From assembly GCA_025361125.1 (NCBI GenBank), contig JANYBM010000100.1, positions 1 through 54,423 of the forward strand: a DNA stretch of 54,423 nt, written 5' to 3'. The notes beneath the pieces were generated by a model. That model was given only the letters and a program-made list of their open reading frames with translations. It made no database searches and was not told where the DNA came from. This document shows, piece after piece, positions 34,721 through 43,619 of the stretch; the stretch's first letter is position 1, and every line of letters begins with the position of its first letter. The position numbers and the translations under genes are program-made. The stretch comes from Holophagaceae bacterium (GTDB lineage: Bacteria; Acidobacteriota; Holophagae; Holophagales; Holophagaceae).

Positions 34721-36199
34721 ATGACCAACGGAACTAATGAATTCAGTCCGAAGCCTGCCTCGAAATTCAAGACCTTTGCCTTCATCGCCCTTGGCTTGGT
34801 CGTGGGCGTGGGAGGAACGTTACTGTTCCAGCCCGCCTCCCATAAACCCGGAGCCGACACGGCCCAGACCATGGCGAAGCAGATGTACCAATGCCCGATG
34901 CACCCGCAGATCATTCGAGATCACCCAGGGGATTGCCCCATCTGCGGCATGAAACTGGTGCCCATCAAAGATAGCGCGGCCACCGTGGCCACCACCCCCC
35001 CCGCTGACCATGGAAAGATCATCCTCTACCGCTCACCCATGAATCCTTCCATTACCTCCACCAAGCCCATGAAGGACGAGATGGGGATGGACTTTGTGGC
35101 GGTTTTCGAAGGGGAACTGCAGGGTGAGGGCCCCACGGTCACCGACCATGCTTCAGTCACTATTGACCACGAACGGCAACAGCTCATCGGCTTGAAAACA
35201 GCCAAGGCCATCGAAGGCCAGATCAGCGGTGAGATCCGCACCACAGCCCGTCTCACGGTGGACGAAACCCGCGTCCGCAAGATCAACGTCAAGGTCGAAG
35301 GCTTCGTCGAAAAACTCTTCGTGGATTTCGTCGGCAAGCCCGTGCGAATGGGCCAACCACTATTCAGCCTCTACAGCCCTGAATTCGTGAGCGCCCAAAG
35401 CGAATTTCTCTTGGCGCTCAAAACCCAAAAAGCCCTGTCTGCGGGTTCTTTGGCTACTAGCGGCACGGATCTTCTGGAGTCCGCCAAACGCAGGCTGACC
35501 CTTTGGGACGTTCCCAAGGGTGCTCTGGAACACCTTGAACAGACCGGCGAAGTCCAAAAGTCAGTCACCCTTCGTTCCCCCATCACTGGCGTAGTCACGG
35601 TCAAGAATGTGGTGGAGGGCGCCCGCATCACGCCGAGCGATATTCTCTTCGAGATCACGGACCTGGGCCGGATCTGGGCGCTGGCGGATGTCTATGAAGC
35701 CGAACTGGGGCGCGTCACGGTGGGACTTCCTGCCACCATGACCCTGCCATCGTTCCCTGGCAAAACTTTCACGGGGCGCGTGGCGTTCGTGGATCCGATC
35801 CTGGATCCCAAGACCCGCACCGCCAAGGTCCGTATCGAGTTCCCGAATCCGAAAGGAGATCTGAAGCCGGAAATGTTCGGCGAAGTGTTGCTGAAGGGGC
35901 CTGCTCATAAAGGCCTGCTTGTGCCTCTGGACGCAGTCCTCGACGCGGGAACACAGAAGGTTGCCTTCATCGCAACAGGAGCTGGGAAGTTCGAACCCCG
36001 CGAGGTCACCACGGGCATGAAGGTGGGCGAGCAGGTTGAGATCCTGTCAGGCGTGAAGCCTGGAGAAGACGTCGTCACCCGCGCCAACTTCCTGGTGGAT
36101 TCCGAATCCCGCTTCAGGGCCGCTTTGGCGCATATCGGTCAAAAGGCAAACGCCTCAACTCCAGCCCCGTCCGCCCCAGCGGACCCACACAAGCATTAA
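34721..36199 (+). CDS. cusB: CusB-type RND periplasmic adaptor with heavy-metal-binding domain
   Basis: A 492-residue membrane fusion protein linking the RND pump with the outer-membrane factor. An N-terminal TM/signal anchor spans about 17-34. Residues 56-82 are a heavy-metal-binding domain with MYQCPMHPQI and CPICGMKLVPI. Residues 103-130 are a second, cysteine-free copy (YRSPMNPSI...MKDEMGMDFV). The adaptor core follows: lipoyl/hairpin (VEGFVEKLFVDFVGKPVRMGQPLFSLYSPEFVSAQSEFLLAL), SPITGVVTVKNVVEGARI and the beta-barrel TFTGRVAFVDPILDPKTRTAKVRIEF. It ends in a short His-containing tail (DPHKH). The gap to cusA is 10 bases. Confidence 0.94.
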   Translation: MTNGTNEFSPKPASKFKTFAFIALGLVVGVGGTLLFQPASHKPGADTAQTMAKQMYQCPMHPQIIRDHPGDCPICGMKLVPIKDSAATVATTPPADHGKIILYRSPMNPSITSTKPMKDEMGMDFVAVFEGELQGEGPTVTDHASVTIDHERQQLIGLKTAKAIEGQISGEIRTTARLTVDETRVRKINVKVEGFVEKLFVDFVGKPVRMGQPLFSLYSPEFVSAQSEFLLALKTQKALSAGSLATSGTDLLESAKRRLTLWDVPKGALEHLEQTGEVQKSVTLRSPITGVVTVKNVVEGARITPSDILFEITDLGRIWALADVYEAELGRVTVGLPATMTLPSFPGKTFTGRVAFVDPILDPKTRTAKVRIEFPNPKGDLKPEMFGEVLLKGPAHKGLLVPLDAVLDAGTQKVAFIATGAGKFEPREVTTGMKVGEQVEILSGVKPGEDVVTRANFLVDSESRFRAALAHIGQKANASTPAPSAPADPHKH

Positions 36200-36209
36200 G
36201 GAGATCGCC

Positions 36210-39200
36210 ATGCAGAACAGCGCCTACGATCCCGAACACCCAACATTTTTGCAAAAAATCATCCGCTTCTCCGCCGAAAACCGGTGGCTGGTCATGGCGG
36301 CCACCCTTTTGGCTTTGACCCTGTCCTTCTGGACCATGCGGAACATCCCTTTGGACGCTCTGCCGGATCTCTCGGACACCCAGGTCATCGTCTACTCCAA
36401 GTGGGATCGAAGTCCCGACATCGTTGAAGACCAGGTGACCTACCCCATCGTTACCGCCCTGCTTGGCGCGCCCAAAGTCAGAGCCGTCCGCGCCCAGTCG
36501 GACTTCGGCTATTCCTATGTCTACGTGATCTTCGAAGATGGCACCGACATCTACTGGGCCCGCAGCCGCGTGCTGGAATACCTGAGCAAGATCACGGCGA
36601 GCCTGCCCGCCGGAGTCAAAACGGAGCTGGGTCCCGATGCCACTTCGGTGGGTTGGGTCTACCAATACGCCTTGGTGGATCATTCAGGACAAAACAGCAC
36701 GGACGAGATCCGCTCCTACCAGGATTGGTTTCTGCGCTATTCGCTTCAGAGCGTACCCGGTGTCGCGGAAGTGGCCACCGTGGGCGGTGAGGCCCGGCAG
36801 TTCCAGGTGAGCGTGGACCCCAACAAGCTGGCCAGTTACAAGATCCCCATTGATGCGGTGATCCAGGCCGTCAAGTCCTCCAATTCCGAAGTGGGCGGGC
36901 GCCTGGTGGAGTATAGCGGCCGCGAGTACATGGTGCGGGGCCGGGGCTACGTGAAGACCCCCAAGGATCTCGAAAGTGCAGTGCTCAAGGCCGAAAATGG
37001 AACCCCAGTGCGGCTCAGCGACGTGGCCACCGTCAGTTTCGGCCCCGAAATCCGGCGGGGTCTAACGGATCTCGATGGCCATGGTGATGTGGTGGGGGGC
37101 ATCGTGGTGATGCGCCAGGGTGAGAACGCCCTGAATGTTATCGAGCGGGTGAAGACCCGCCTCGCGGAATTGAAGGTCAGCCTACCCAAGGGTGTCGAAG
37201 TGGTTCCCGTCTACGATCGGTCGGAACTGATCCATCGCTCCATCGAAACCGTGAAGTCCAAGCTCATCGAGGAGATGATCGTCGTCTCGCTGGTCATCCT
37301 GATCTTCCTTTGGCACATCCCTTCGGCCATCGTGCCCATCATCACGATTCCGGTCGCAGTGTCACTGGCCTTCATCCCCATGTATGGGATCGGCCAGAAC
37401 GCCAACCTGATGAGCCTTTCAGGCATGGCCATCTCCATTGGCATCCTGGTGGATGGCGCCATTGTCGAGGTTGAAAACGCCTACCGGAAAATCGAGAAAT
37501 GGATCGAAGCCGGGAAGCCGGGAAGCTTTTATGAAGTCCGTCTCGCAGCTTTGATGGAAGTGGGCCCATCCGTGTTCTTCAGCCTGCTGGTGGTAGCGGT
37601 GAGCTTCATGCCCATCTTTACCTTGGTGGACCAGGAGGGCCGCTTGTTCAAGCCCCTGGCCTATTCGAAAAACCTGGCCATGGCCATCGCCGCCATCCTG
37701 GCGCTGACGCTGGACCCGGCAATGCGCATGCTGTTCGCGCGCATCGAGCCCTTTAAATTCAAGCCGAAGTGGCTGGCCTGGACCTTCACTCAAGTCGCCG
37801 TGGGCAAGTACTATTCCGAGGAAAAACATCCCATCAGTGTCTTCCTGCATCGCATCTACGAACCTCCCTGCCGCTTTGTGGTGAAACACGCCAAAGCGAC
37901 CATCGTGGTGGCCTTTCTGCTGGTGCTCGCCACCATCCCAGCCTTCCTGGGACTGGGCAGCGAGTTCATGCCCCCCCTCAACGAAGGCTCGCTGCTCTAC
38001 ATGCCATCCACCCTTCCCGGCATCAGTCAGACCGAGGCCCAGAAAATCCTCCAGGTCCAGGACCGGCTGATTCGAACCGTGCCGGAAGTGGATCGGGTTT
38101 TCGGCAAAGCCGGCCGAGCCGATACAGCCCTGGATTCAGCCCCCTTCTCCATGATGGAGACCGTGATCCTGTTGAAGCCCGAAGACCAATGGCGGGGCAA
38201 ACCCCGCTGGTATTCGACCTGGTCGCCTGACTGGATGAAGTCAATCCTGCGGCCTCTGTGGCGGGACCGTATCACCCAGCAGGAGATCGTCGCGGAGCTT
38301 GATCGCATCGTGAAACTGCCCGCCATTCCGAATGCCTGGACCATGCCCATCAAAGCACGCTTGGACATGCTCAGCACGGGCATTCGCACACCTGTGGGAC
38401 TCAAGATCAATGGCGCGAACCTTGAGACCATCGAGAAGGTCGCCATAGCAGCCGAGAGCATTCTCCAACGCGTGCCAGGCACCCGAAGTGCCTTCGCCGA
38501 ACGCGCCGCCCAAGGCTACTTCGTGGACTTCGTCCTGAAGCGGGAGCAACTCGCGCGGTACGGCCTCAGTGTCGAGCAAGCCAACATGATCGTGATGACC
38601 GCCATCGGTGGCGACGACCAAAGCACGGTCGTGGATGGCCGCGCGCGCTATCCGGTGAACGTGCGCTACGCACGGGACTACCGCGAGTCTCCAGAGGCTC
38701 TGAAGCGGGTGCTCGTTCCGCTTCCGAATGGCGCCACCCTTCCCATGGAAGAGATCGCGGACGTGAAGTGGACCACCGGCCCCGCCATGATCCGGGATGA
38801 GAACGGGTTGCTCAACGCGTACGTGCTGGTGGATTTCGACACGTCGCAGACCGATGTGGGCACCTATGTGGACCAAGCCAAGAAGGCCATCGCTTCCGAG
38901 CTGGAGGTGCCCACGGGTTATAGCGTCGGTTGGTCGGGCCAGTACGAAAACATGCTGCGCGTGAAGGAACGGCTGAAGCTCATTTTGCCCATCACGTTAG
39001 TGCTGATCTTCGGCCTGCTTTACGCCAACACCAAGTCGGCCTTCAAGGCATCCATCGTGATGTTGGCCGTGCCTTTCAGCGCCATCGGTGCCTTCTGGCT
39101 CCTGTATCTGCTGGGTTACAACATGTCTATCGCGGTGTGGGTGGGGCTGATTGCTCTCATGGGATTGGACGCCGAAACCGGTGTCTTCATGCTGCTCTTC

Positions 39201-39533
39201 CTGGATCTTTCCCATGATGAAGCCAAACGGGAAGACCGGCTCAACACCACCGCCGATCTCGTGGAAGCCATCATTCATGGCGCCGTGAAACGCGTACGAC
39301 CCAAGGCCATGACCGTCTTCGCGGCCTTCCTGGGCCTGCTTCCCATCATGTGGAGCACGGGCGCCGGTGCCGATCTGATGAAACGCATCGCCGCGCCCAT
39401 GGTGGGCGGCCTTGCCACCAGCTTCATCCTCGAACTGCTCGTCTATCCCTCCGTCTACTACCTCTGGAAGAAACGCGAGGTGGTTGATGGGCCCATCACA
39501 CCCGGACCCACACCTACACTAGAATTAGCCTGA
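36210..39533 (+). CDS. cusA: CusA-type Cu(I)/Ag(I) RND efflux pump
   Basis: A 1107-residue inner-membrane pump with a strong ribosome site (AAGGAGATCGCC). The helix-4 signature GMAISIGILVDGAIVEVENAYRKIEKW is of the HME4 (CusA) type, not the CzcA type. The three methionines that form the copper/silver site of E. coli CusA are all kept: M598 (LLYMPSTLPG), M648 (PFSMMETV) and M720 (RLDMLSTGI). Proton-relay residues are also present: Asp in ILVDGA, Glu in DAETGV and Lys in VRPKAM. It is about 60 residues longer than E. coli CusA, partly from an insert near PRWYSTWSPDWMKSI. It would export Cu(I)/Ag(I) through CusB and CusC. Confidence 0.96.
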   Translation: MQNSAYDPEHPTFLQKIIRFSAENRWLVMAATLLALTLSFWTMRNIPLDALPDLSDTQVIVYSKWDRSPDIVEDQVTYPIVTALLGAPKVRAVRAQSDFGYSYVYVIFEDGTDIYWARSRVLEYLSKITASLPAGVKTELGPDATSVGWVYQYALVDHSGQNSTDEIRSYQDWFLRYSLQSVPGVAEVATVGGEARQFQVSVDPNKLASYKIPIDAVIQAVKSSNSEVGGRLVEYSGREYMVRGRGYVKTPKDLESAVLKAENGTPVRLSDVATVSFGPEIRRGLTDLDGHGDVVGGIVVMRQGENALNVIERVKTRLAELKVSLPKGVEVVPVYDRSELIHRSIETVKSKLIEEMIVVSLVILIFLWHIPSAIVPIITIPVAVSLAFIPMYGIGQNANLMSLSGMAISIGILVDGAIVEVENAYRKIEKWIEAGKPGSFYEVRLAALMEVGPSVFFSLLVVAVSFMPIFTLVDQEGRLFKPLAYSKNLAMAIAAILALTLDPAMRMLFARIEPFKFKPKWLAWTFTQVAVGKYYSEEKHPISVFLHRIYEPPCRFVVKHAKATIVVAFLLVLATIPAFLGLGSEFMPPLNEGSLLYMPSTLPGISQTEAQKILQVQDRLIRTVPEVDRVFGKAGRADTALDSAPFSMMETVILLKPEDQWRGKPRWYSTWSPDWMKSILRPLWRDRITQQEIVAELDRIVKLPAIPNAWTMPIKARLDMLSTGIRTPVGLKINGANLETIEKVAIAAESILQRVPGTRSAFAERAAQGYFVDFVLKREQLARYGLSVEQANMIVMTAIGGDDQSTVVDGRARYPVNVRYARDYRESPEALKRVLVPLPNGATLPMEEIADVKWTTGPAMIRDENGLLNAYVLVDFDTSQTDVGTYVDQAKKAIASELEVPTGYSVGWSGQYENMLRVKERLKLILPITLVLIFGLLYANTKSAFKASIVMLAVPFSAIGAFWLLYLLGYNMSIAVWVGLIALMGLDAETGVFMLLFLDLSHDEAKREDRLNTTADLVEAIIHGAVKRVRPKAMTVFAAFLGLLPIMWSTGAGADLMKRIAAPMVGGLATSFILELLVYPSVYYLWKKREVVDGPITPGPTPTLELA

Positions 39534-39577
39534 CTCAACCCCGGAGACGCAAGCCTCCACAGCAAAAGGAATATGCC

Positions 39578-39817
39578 ATGCTCACGCCCCTCCTTTTTAC
39601 CGCTCTGGTCACCTTCACCAGCCCCACGACAAGCGCCCCTACCAATACCATCTGCCCAGTGCTAGGCAACGCCGTGACCCCGGGCAAAAGCCCCATCGTC
39701 ACGGTGAGAGGCCGCCAATATTACATCTGCTGCCCGGGATGTGACGACAAGCTGGTCAAGAATCCCGACAAATACCTTGAGAAGGACGGCACGCCAAAAA
39801 ATGCCAAGAAAGTCTGA
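39578..39817 (+). CDS. Small exported YHS/TRASH-like metal-binding protein
   Basis: A 79-residue protein with ribosome site AAAAGGA and a signal peptide (residues 1-20). The mature part has CPVLGN (C26), VTVRGRQYYICCPGC (C51, C52, C55) and KNPDKYLEK, the pattern of YHS/TRASH-like domains that bind soft metals. Located 44 bases after cusA on the same strand, it is probably a periplasmic copper/silver-binding protein of the efflux locus. No T-rich terminator is seen between it and the convergent regulator 25 bases away. Confidence 0.8.
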   Translation: MLTPLLFTALVTFTSPTTSAPTNTICPVLGNAVTPGKSPIVTVRGRQYYICCPGCDDKLVKNPDKYLEKDGTPKNAKKV

Positions 39818-39842
39818 GCGCTTCCATCCAGGCACCCCTGGC

Positions 39843-40163
39843 TCAGCCCCCGGCCACCTTCCGGAGTTGCTTCCGGTAGGCTTCCAAAGCTTTTCTGCCT
39901 TCCTTTGTGATCCTGAAACTTGTGACGGGAATGCGACCACGGAAGGCTTTGGTCGTAGCCAGGTAGCCAGTGGCTTCGAGCTTTTGCGTGTGGCTTGAAA
40001 GGTTGCCTTTGTTGAGGCCCGTGATCCGCTGCAGGAACTGGAATTCCACTTCCTCCGCGGCGGCCAGCACCGTAAGGATGGCCAGCCGCGCGGGTTCATG
40101 GACCATCCGGTCCAGCTCCAGAATGGGTTTGATATCACCGGGCTTGATATCACCGGGCTTCAT
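39843..40163 (-). CDS. Winged-helix transcriptional regulator
   Basis: A 106-residue regulator starting at the ATG at 40163, whose ATGA overlaps the stop of the upstream membrane gene. The helix-turn-helix reads EPARLAILTVLAAAEEVEFQFLQRITGLNKGNLSSHTQKLEATGYL, followed by a wing and FRITKEGRKALEAYRKQL. This fits the MarR/ArsR-like winged-helix domain (HTH_34 type). It has no metal-binding cysteines, so it is not an obvious copper sensor despite being convergent with the efflux operon. Residues 2-12 contain a duplicated PGDIK encoded by a 15-base tandem repeat. Likely target: its own operon (inference). Confidence 0.87.
   Translation of the reverse strand: MKPGDIKPGDIKPILELDRMVHEPARLAILTVLAAAEEVEFQFLQRITGLNKGNLSSHTQKLEATGYLATTKAFRGRIPVTSFRITKEGRKALEAYRKQLRKVAGG
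40131..40160. repeat. 15-bp perfect tandem duplication in regulator gene
   Basis: GATATCACCGGGCTT occurs twice in direct succession at the 5' end of the minus-strand regulator gene, ending at the overlap with the upstream stop codon. It adds five residues in frame. Confidence 0.9.
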
Positions 40164-40879
40164 TCGGGGACCGGCAGGGCTGCAAGTTCTGCGCGAACTT
40201 TGCGGAACTGCCGATGATGCCACAGTCCCAACACCCCGTAGATGGTAGCCAGTACCAAGAAGGGCGGGACCATGAGCGCCACCGAAATTCCGATGCCGAG
40301 GTTCAGGGTCAAAGCGCTCCCGAGGAACAGCATTTGTCCCGCCTCCAGATCTTCACAAGAATGGCTTCGCCGTTGCGTCCAGGCCACCAATGGGGCCAGC
40401 AGCGCGAGCGCGGCCCCCAGAAAAAACGGAGTCCATGCGGCGGGATGGCCATGCAGGCCTTTCCGGAAGCTGAAATAAAGCAACAGCGCTGGCCCCATGG
40501 CGAGCGAACCCAGATAATCCATCCGCGCGTAACGCATTCTGAAGCCAGTGCGAGTTTGCTGGACTTCGCCGTAGGCAGCGGTGGCCCAACGATGGAGCTT
40601 GAACCTGACCGCCCACCAAACGAGAGGAATGCTGATCAGAAGAAGCTGAAGTAGCAGTGGCGGCGTCAGTTCGTTGCTCAGGAAATACTTCCACACACCG
40701 CGGGTCCGGCAATCACAGCCGTTGCGCAAGAAATAGCCAAGGCCATAGCCGAACAAAAGGCCGCCTTGAAAGAAGAAAGCGAGTCCTCCCAACACAGCCC
40801 CAAACCCTGCGGCCCCCTGACTGTGACGGGCATAGCGGCGGGTGAGGTGTTCCATTCGATCCAATTCGAGTGCGGTCAT
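40160..40879 (-). CDS. Multi-pass membrane protein, paired with regulator
   Basis: A 239-residue protein, unrecognised. The ATG at 40879 is preceded by GGGA about 8 bases upstream; upstream in-frame starts fall inside the TraB gene. About six hydrophobic helices are present (AAGFGAVLGGLAFFFQGGLLFGYGLG, LLLQLLLISIPLVWW, SLAMGPALLLYF, FFLGAALALLAPLVAW, ALTLNLGIGISVALMVPPFLVLATIYGVL). A CDC pair follows the first two helices. It is translationally coupled to the downstream winged-helix gene by an ATGA overlap, so the regulator may control or be tied to this protein. Confidence 0.7.
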   Translation of the reverse strand: MTALELDRMEHLTRRYARHSQGAAGFGAVLGGLAFFFQGGLLFGYGLGYFLRNGCDCRTRGVWKYFLSNELTPPLLLQLLLISIPLVWWAVRFKLHRWATAAYGEVQQTRTGFRMRYARMDYLGSLAMGPALLLYFSFRKGLHGHPAAWTPFFLGAALALLAPLVAWTQRRSHSCEDLEAGQMLFLGSALTLNLGIGISVALMVPPFLVLATIYGVLGLWHHRQFRKVRAELAALPVPE

Positions 40880-40913
40880 GGTTGCATCCCCATCAATCCT
40901 GTTCGTGGACAGT

Positions 40914-41855
40914 TCAGAACAACCGCCGCACTTTGAACCCGCGCTGTTTGAGACGTTCGACAAGCCCTTCGGGGCCTGCCACATGGGCGGCGCCCACCAC
41001 CACGAAGACGGGATCATGGCCCGCCAAATAGCCAGCGATCTTGTCGGCCATACCGGGATTGCGGGTTTCCAAGAGGCTGCGCATCCAGATTTTTGCTTCC
41101 GGGGATTTAGCCGCGTTTTGGCTCAGGCGCTGGATCTGGTCCAGGTCTCCTTGGGTCCAAGCTGCCACGAGCCGGCTGATCTCCACCTTGGCTTTGCCGG
41201 AGGTCAGGCCCTCCAGGGTTTCCAGGAGCATCGCCTCCTGGGAGTTTTTGGGTAGGCCGGAGAGGAGCTTGGCCTGGAAGTCCACAGATTCTATTTGAAG
41301 GATGGCTCGGTTCTCCTCCTTGGCCCGCTTCAGGAAATGCATATCAATGCCGCTGGCGACGTCGAAGCCTCCTTGAAGGAAGGGGACCACCGACAAGGTG
41401 GCGGCGAGAGCCCATGGCTGGAACATCTTCAAGGCCGCTTCGGGCAGACCGACCTTCTGAAGGCCTTCCACCACCTTGGGGTTCCTGAAATGGGTTTCCA
41501 CCTGCTTCCAGCCTTCGGGGCTAAGGTGCTGGTCGAGGCTATCTGGAGGCATGCAAACCATCAGGGTGGCCATGGCCATGGTCGCGGCAGGATCGCTGGC
41601 ATCGGCTTCCACCGCCAGGGATTTGCTGGCCTTCCAGGCCTGTTCAATGGAAGCAGGAAGGGGGTAGAAGTCTTTGTGGCCCATATGGATGGAGCCCAAT
41701 AGGTAGACCTTGCTGGTGGTCGAACTTACCTCGAAAAAGGCCGGATGGCTTTGGGCAGTGGCGAGCGTGCAAGCACCCGCCACCAGGAAGGCTGGGGCCC
41801 GCCGGGCCAGGAAGCCAGAGAGGACGCGGAGAGCGTAGAGGGCGGATCGAAGCAT
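40914..41855 (-). CDS. TraB/GumN family protein
   Basis: A 313-residue exported protein. The ATG at 41855 has GGAG 6 bases upstream; the frame opens earlier at a TTG without a site. The signal is around residues 15-36 (FLARRAPAFLVAGACTLATA). Family patterns: VYLLGSIHMGHKDFYPLP (GS.H motif), KSLAVEAD, GIDMHFL, PVFVVVGAAHVAGPEGLVERLKQRGF (the second G..H motif). TraB/GumN proteins share a fold with Tiki-type metalloproteases, though activity in bacteria is unproven. A strong dyad lies 20 bases upstream of the start. Confidence 0.9.
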   Translation of the reverse strand: MLRSALYALRVLSGFLARRAPAFLVAGACTLATAQSHPAFFEVSSTTSKVYLLGSIHMGHKDFYPLPASIEQAWKASKSLAVEADASDPAATMAMATLMVCMPPDSLDQHLSPEGWKQVETHFRNPKVVEGLQKVGLPEAALKMFQPWALAATLSVVPFLQGGFDVASGIDMHFLKRAKEENRAILQIESVDFQAKLLSGLPKNSQEAMLLETLEGLTSGKAKVEISRLVAAWTQGDLDQIQRLSQNAAKSPEAKIWMRSLLETRNPGMADKIAGYLAGHDPVFVVVGAAHVAGPEGLVERLKQRGFKVRRLF

Positions 41856-41874
41856 GGGGATCTCCAAGGTTTAA

Positions 41875-41903
41875 TCAACAGGTTTGCAGTACAAACTTGT
41901 TGA
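41875..41903. promoter_or_regulatory. 12-bp inverted repeat operator candidate
   Basis: TCAACAGGTTTG-cagta-CAAACTTGTTGA: twelve-base arms with one G-T wobble. It lies between the divergent TraB/GumN and M48 genes, 20 bases before the TraB start. A TTGACT hexamer (41903-41908, minus strand) at its edge could be the TraB -35 box, so a bound repressor would block that promoter. The inner GTTTG-N5-CAAAC resembles TetR-family sites. A T-rich run follows on the plus strand, so a terminator is an alternative, but no plus-strand gene ends there. Confidence 0.6.
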
Positions 41904-42092
41904 GTCAATAAATTTTTTCAATTCTAGGTCCCATGCCGGTCACCTCATTCAGATGCAATGTGGGGTTCGCCACAAAGGCTGACTGAAACACAAAAGGGGA
42001 AAAATAAACCAAAGCAGGAACGGGCCGTATGCGTTTTAACTCTTCGATCATTTGGCCGTATTGCTTGATCTCCATTTTTGAAAGGGACCCCC

Positions 42093-43493
42093 ATGACGTT
42101 CCGAACTGTCGTTGTCGGCGCAGGCCTCTTTTTGTTGCTCACGGTGGGCCTCAGCGGCGCCCAGGCCGCTCCAGCACCGAATCAGATGCCAGCCACGGTG
42201 ACTGTTCCTCAGGAGGCCCAGCCGGGACCAGACTTCAACGCTGAAGCGGCCACCAACGCGTACCTGGCACAGATTCCCAGCGCGGCGACAGCCCGCTCGA
42301 ATGCCTATTTTGAAGGCGGCTATTGGCTGATCCTGTGGGATTTTTTATATGGCGTGGCGATCTCACTGCTGCTGCTGAACCTGCGCTGGTCTGGGAAAAT
42401 GCGCGATTGGGCCGAGCGCATCACCCACTTCAAGTTCCTGCAGACGATGCTTTACTGGGGCCAATACCTGGTCCTGACCTACGTTCTCGGCTTTCCACTC
42501 GCCGTGTATGAAGGCTTCTTCCGAGAGCATCAGTACGGCTTGGCCACCCAAACCTTCGGTGCCTGGATGGGCGATGAAGGCAAGGCCATCCTGCTCAATG
42601 TGCTGCTGGGCGGCATCGCCATCGCCATTCTTTTCGCCATCGTGCGCCGCTTGCAGAAAACGTGGTGGCTCTGGGGTGCGGTGGCGTCGCTGGTGATCAT
42701 GGTCTTCGGCATCCTGATTGGGCCGGTGTTCGTGCAGCCGATCTTCAATACTCCGAAAAAGCTGAATGATCCCAAGATCACTACGCCGATCCTCAGCCTG
42801 GCGCGGGCCAACGGTATCCCAGTGCATGACATCTACGAAATAGACGCATCGAAGCAGACCAACCGGATGAGCGCCAACGTCAGCGGTTTCGCCAACACCA
42901 TGCGCATCACGCTGAATGACAACCTGATCCGCCGCGGCTCGCCAGAAGAAATCCAGGCTGTGATGGGTCATGAGATGGGCCACTACGTGCTGAATCACAT
43001 CCCCAACTCCATCCAGTTTTTCCTGATCGTGATCGTAACCATGTTCGCTCTGCTGCGATGGGCGCTGGCCTGGGCGCTGGCGCGCTGGGGCGAGAAGTGG
43101 CAGATCAGCGGCATGGGCGACCCGGCCATCCTGCCCTTGGTGACGCTGGTGGCATCGCTGTTTTTCTTCACGCTCACGCCTGTGATGAACACGTTCATCA
43201 GGACCCAGGAGCATGAGGCCGACATGTATGGAGTCAACGCCAGCCGCCAACCGGATGGCATGGCGCAAGCCGCGATCCATCTCGGCGAATACCGCAAGAT
43301 GAGCCCGACGCCGATGGAAGAGTTCATCTTCTTCGACCACCCCAGCGGGCGAAACCGGATTTACCGGGCGATGCAATGGAAGGGCGAAAATTCGCAGCTG
43401 TTCGCGCAGGCAACAATCTCAGCAATGCCAGGAATGCCAGGGCCAATGCCAATGCCAGGGCAAGCAGCGACAGAAAAGACCGTAAAGAACTGA
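42093..43493 (+). CDS. M48 family (Ste24-type) membrane metalloprotease
   Basis: A 466-residue protein. The ATG at 42093 has AAAGGGA 6 bases upstream. A signal/TM is at residues 5-25, and further TMs lie near 75-95, 130-145, 170-220, 305-325 and 345-365. The zinc site HEMGH is at about residue 292-296, with the third ligand in RTQEHEADMYG. FANTMRITLNDNLIR and HPSGRNRIYRAM are typical of CAAX-protease-like M48 enzymes. The C-terminus has a Met-Pro-Gly repeat encoded by a short DNA repeat (about 43426-43461). It probably cleaves membrane or prenylated-like substrates; true targets are unknown. It precedes the Bat-type operon. Confidence 0.92.
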   Translation: MTFRTVVVGAGLFLLLTVGLSGAQAAPAPNQMPATVTVPQEAQPGPDFNAEAATNAYLAQIPSAATARSNAYFEGGYWLILWDFLYGVAISLLLLNLRWSGKMRDWAERITHFKFLQTMLYWGQYLVLTYVLGFPLAVYEGFFREHQYGLATQTFGAWMGDEGKAILLNVLLGGIAIAILFAIVRRLQKTWWLWGAVASLVIMVFGILIGPVFVQPIFNTPKKLNDPKITTPILSLARANGIPVHDIYEIDASKQTNRMSANVSGFANTMRITLNDNLIRRGSPEEIQAVMGHEMGHYVLNHIPNSIQFFLIVIVTMFALLRWALAWALARWGEKWQISGMGDPAILPLVTLVASLFFFTLTPVMNTFIRTQEHEADMYGVNASRQPDGMAQAAIHLGEYRKMSPTPMEEFIFFDHPSGRNRIYRAMQWKGENSQLFAQATISAMPGMPGPMPMPGQAATEKTVKN

Positions 43494-43608
43494 GGTGCTG
43501 CCCTGAGCACGGCCTTCGAATGAAGTGCAGGGTCCAGGCCCGCACCGATGATTTGACGGTCTGATGATCTGGCTTCTGGTCTGGTTCGGCGAGGCACCAA
43601 ATTTCGGC

Positions 43609-43614
43609 TAAATT
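43609..43614 (+). promoter_or_regulatory. -10 element TAAATT, leaderless-type start of Bat operon
   Basis: TAAATT ends 5 bases before the ATG of the DUF58 gene (43620); no Shine-Dalgarno is present. Transcription would begin at or next to the ATG. Confidence 0.45.
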
Positions 43615-43619
43615 GATTC

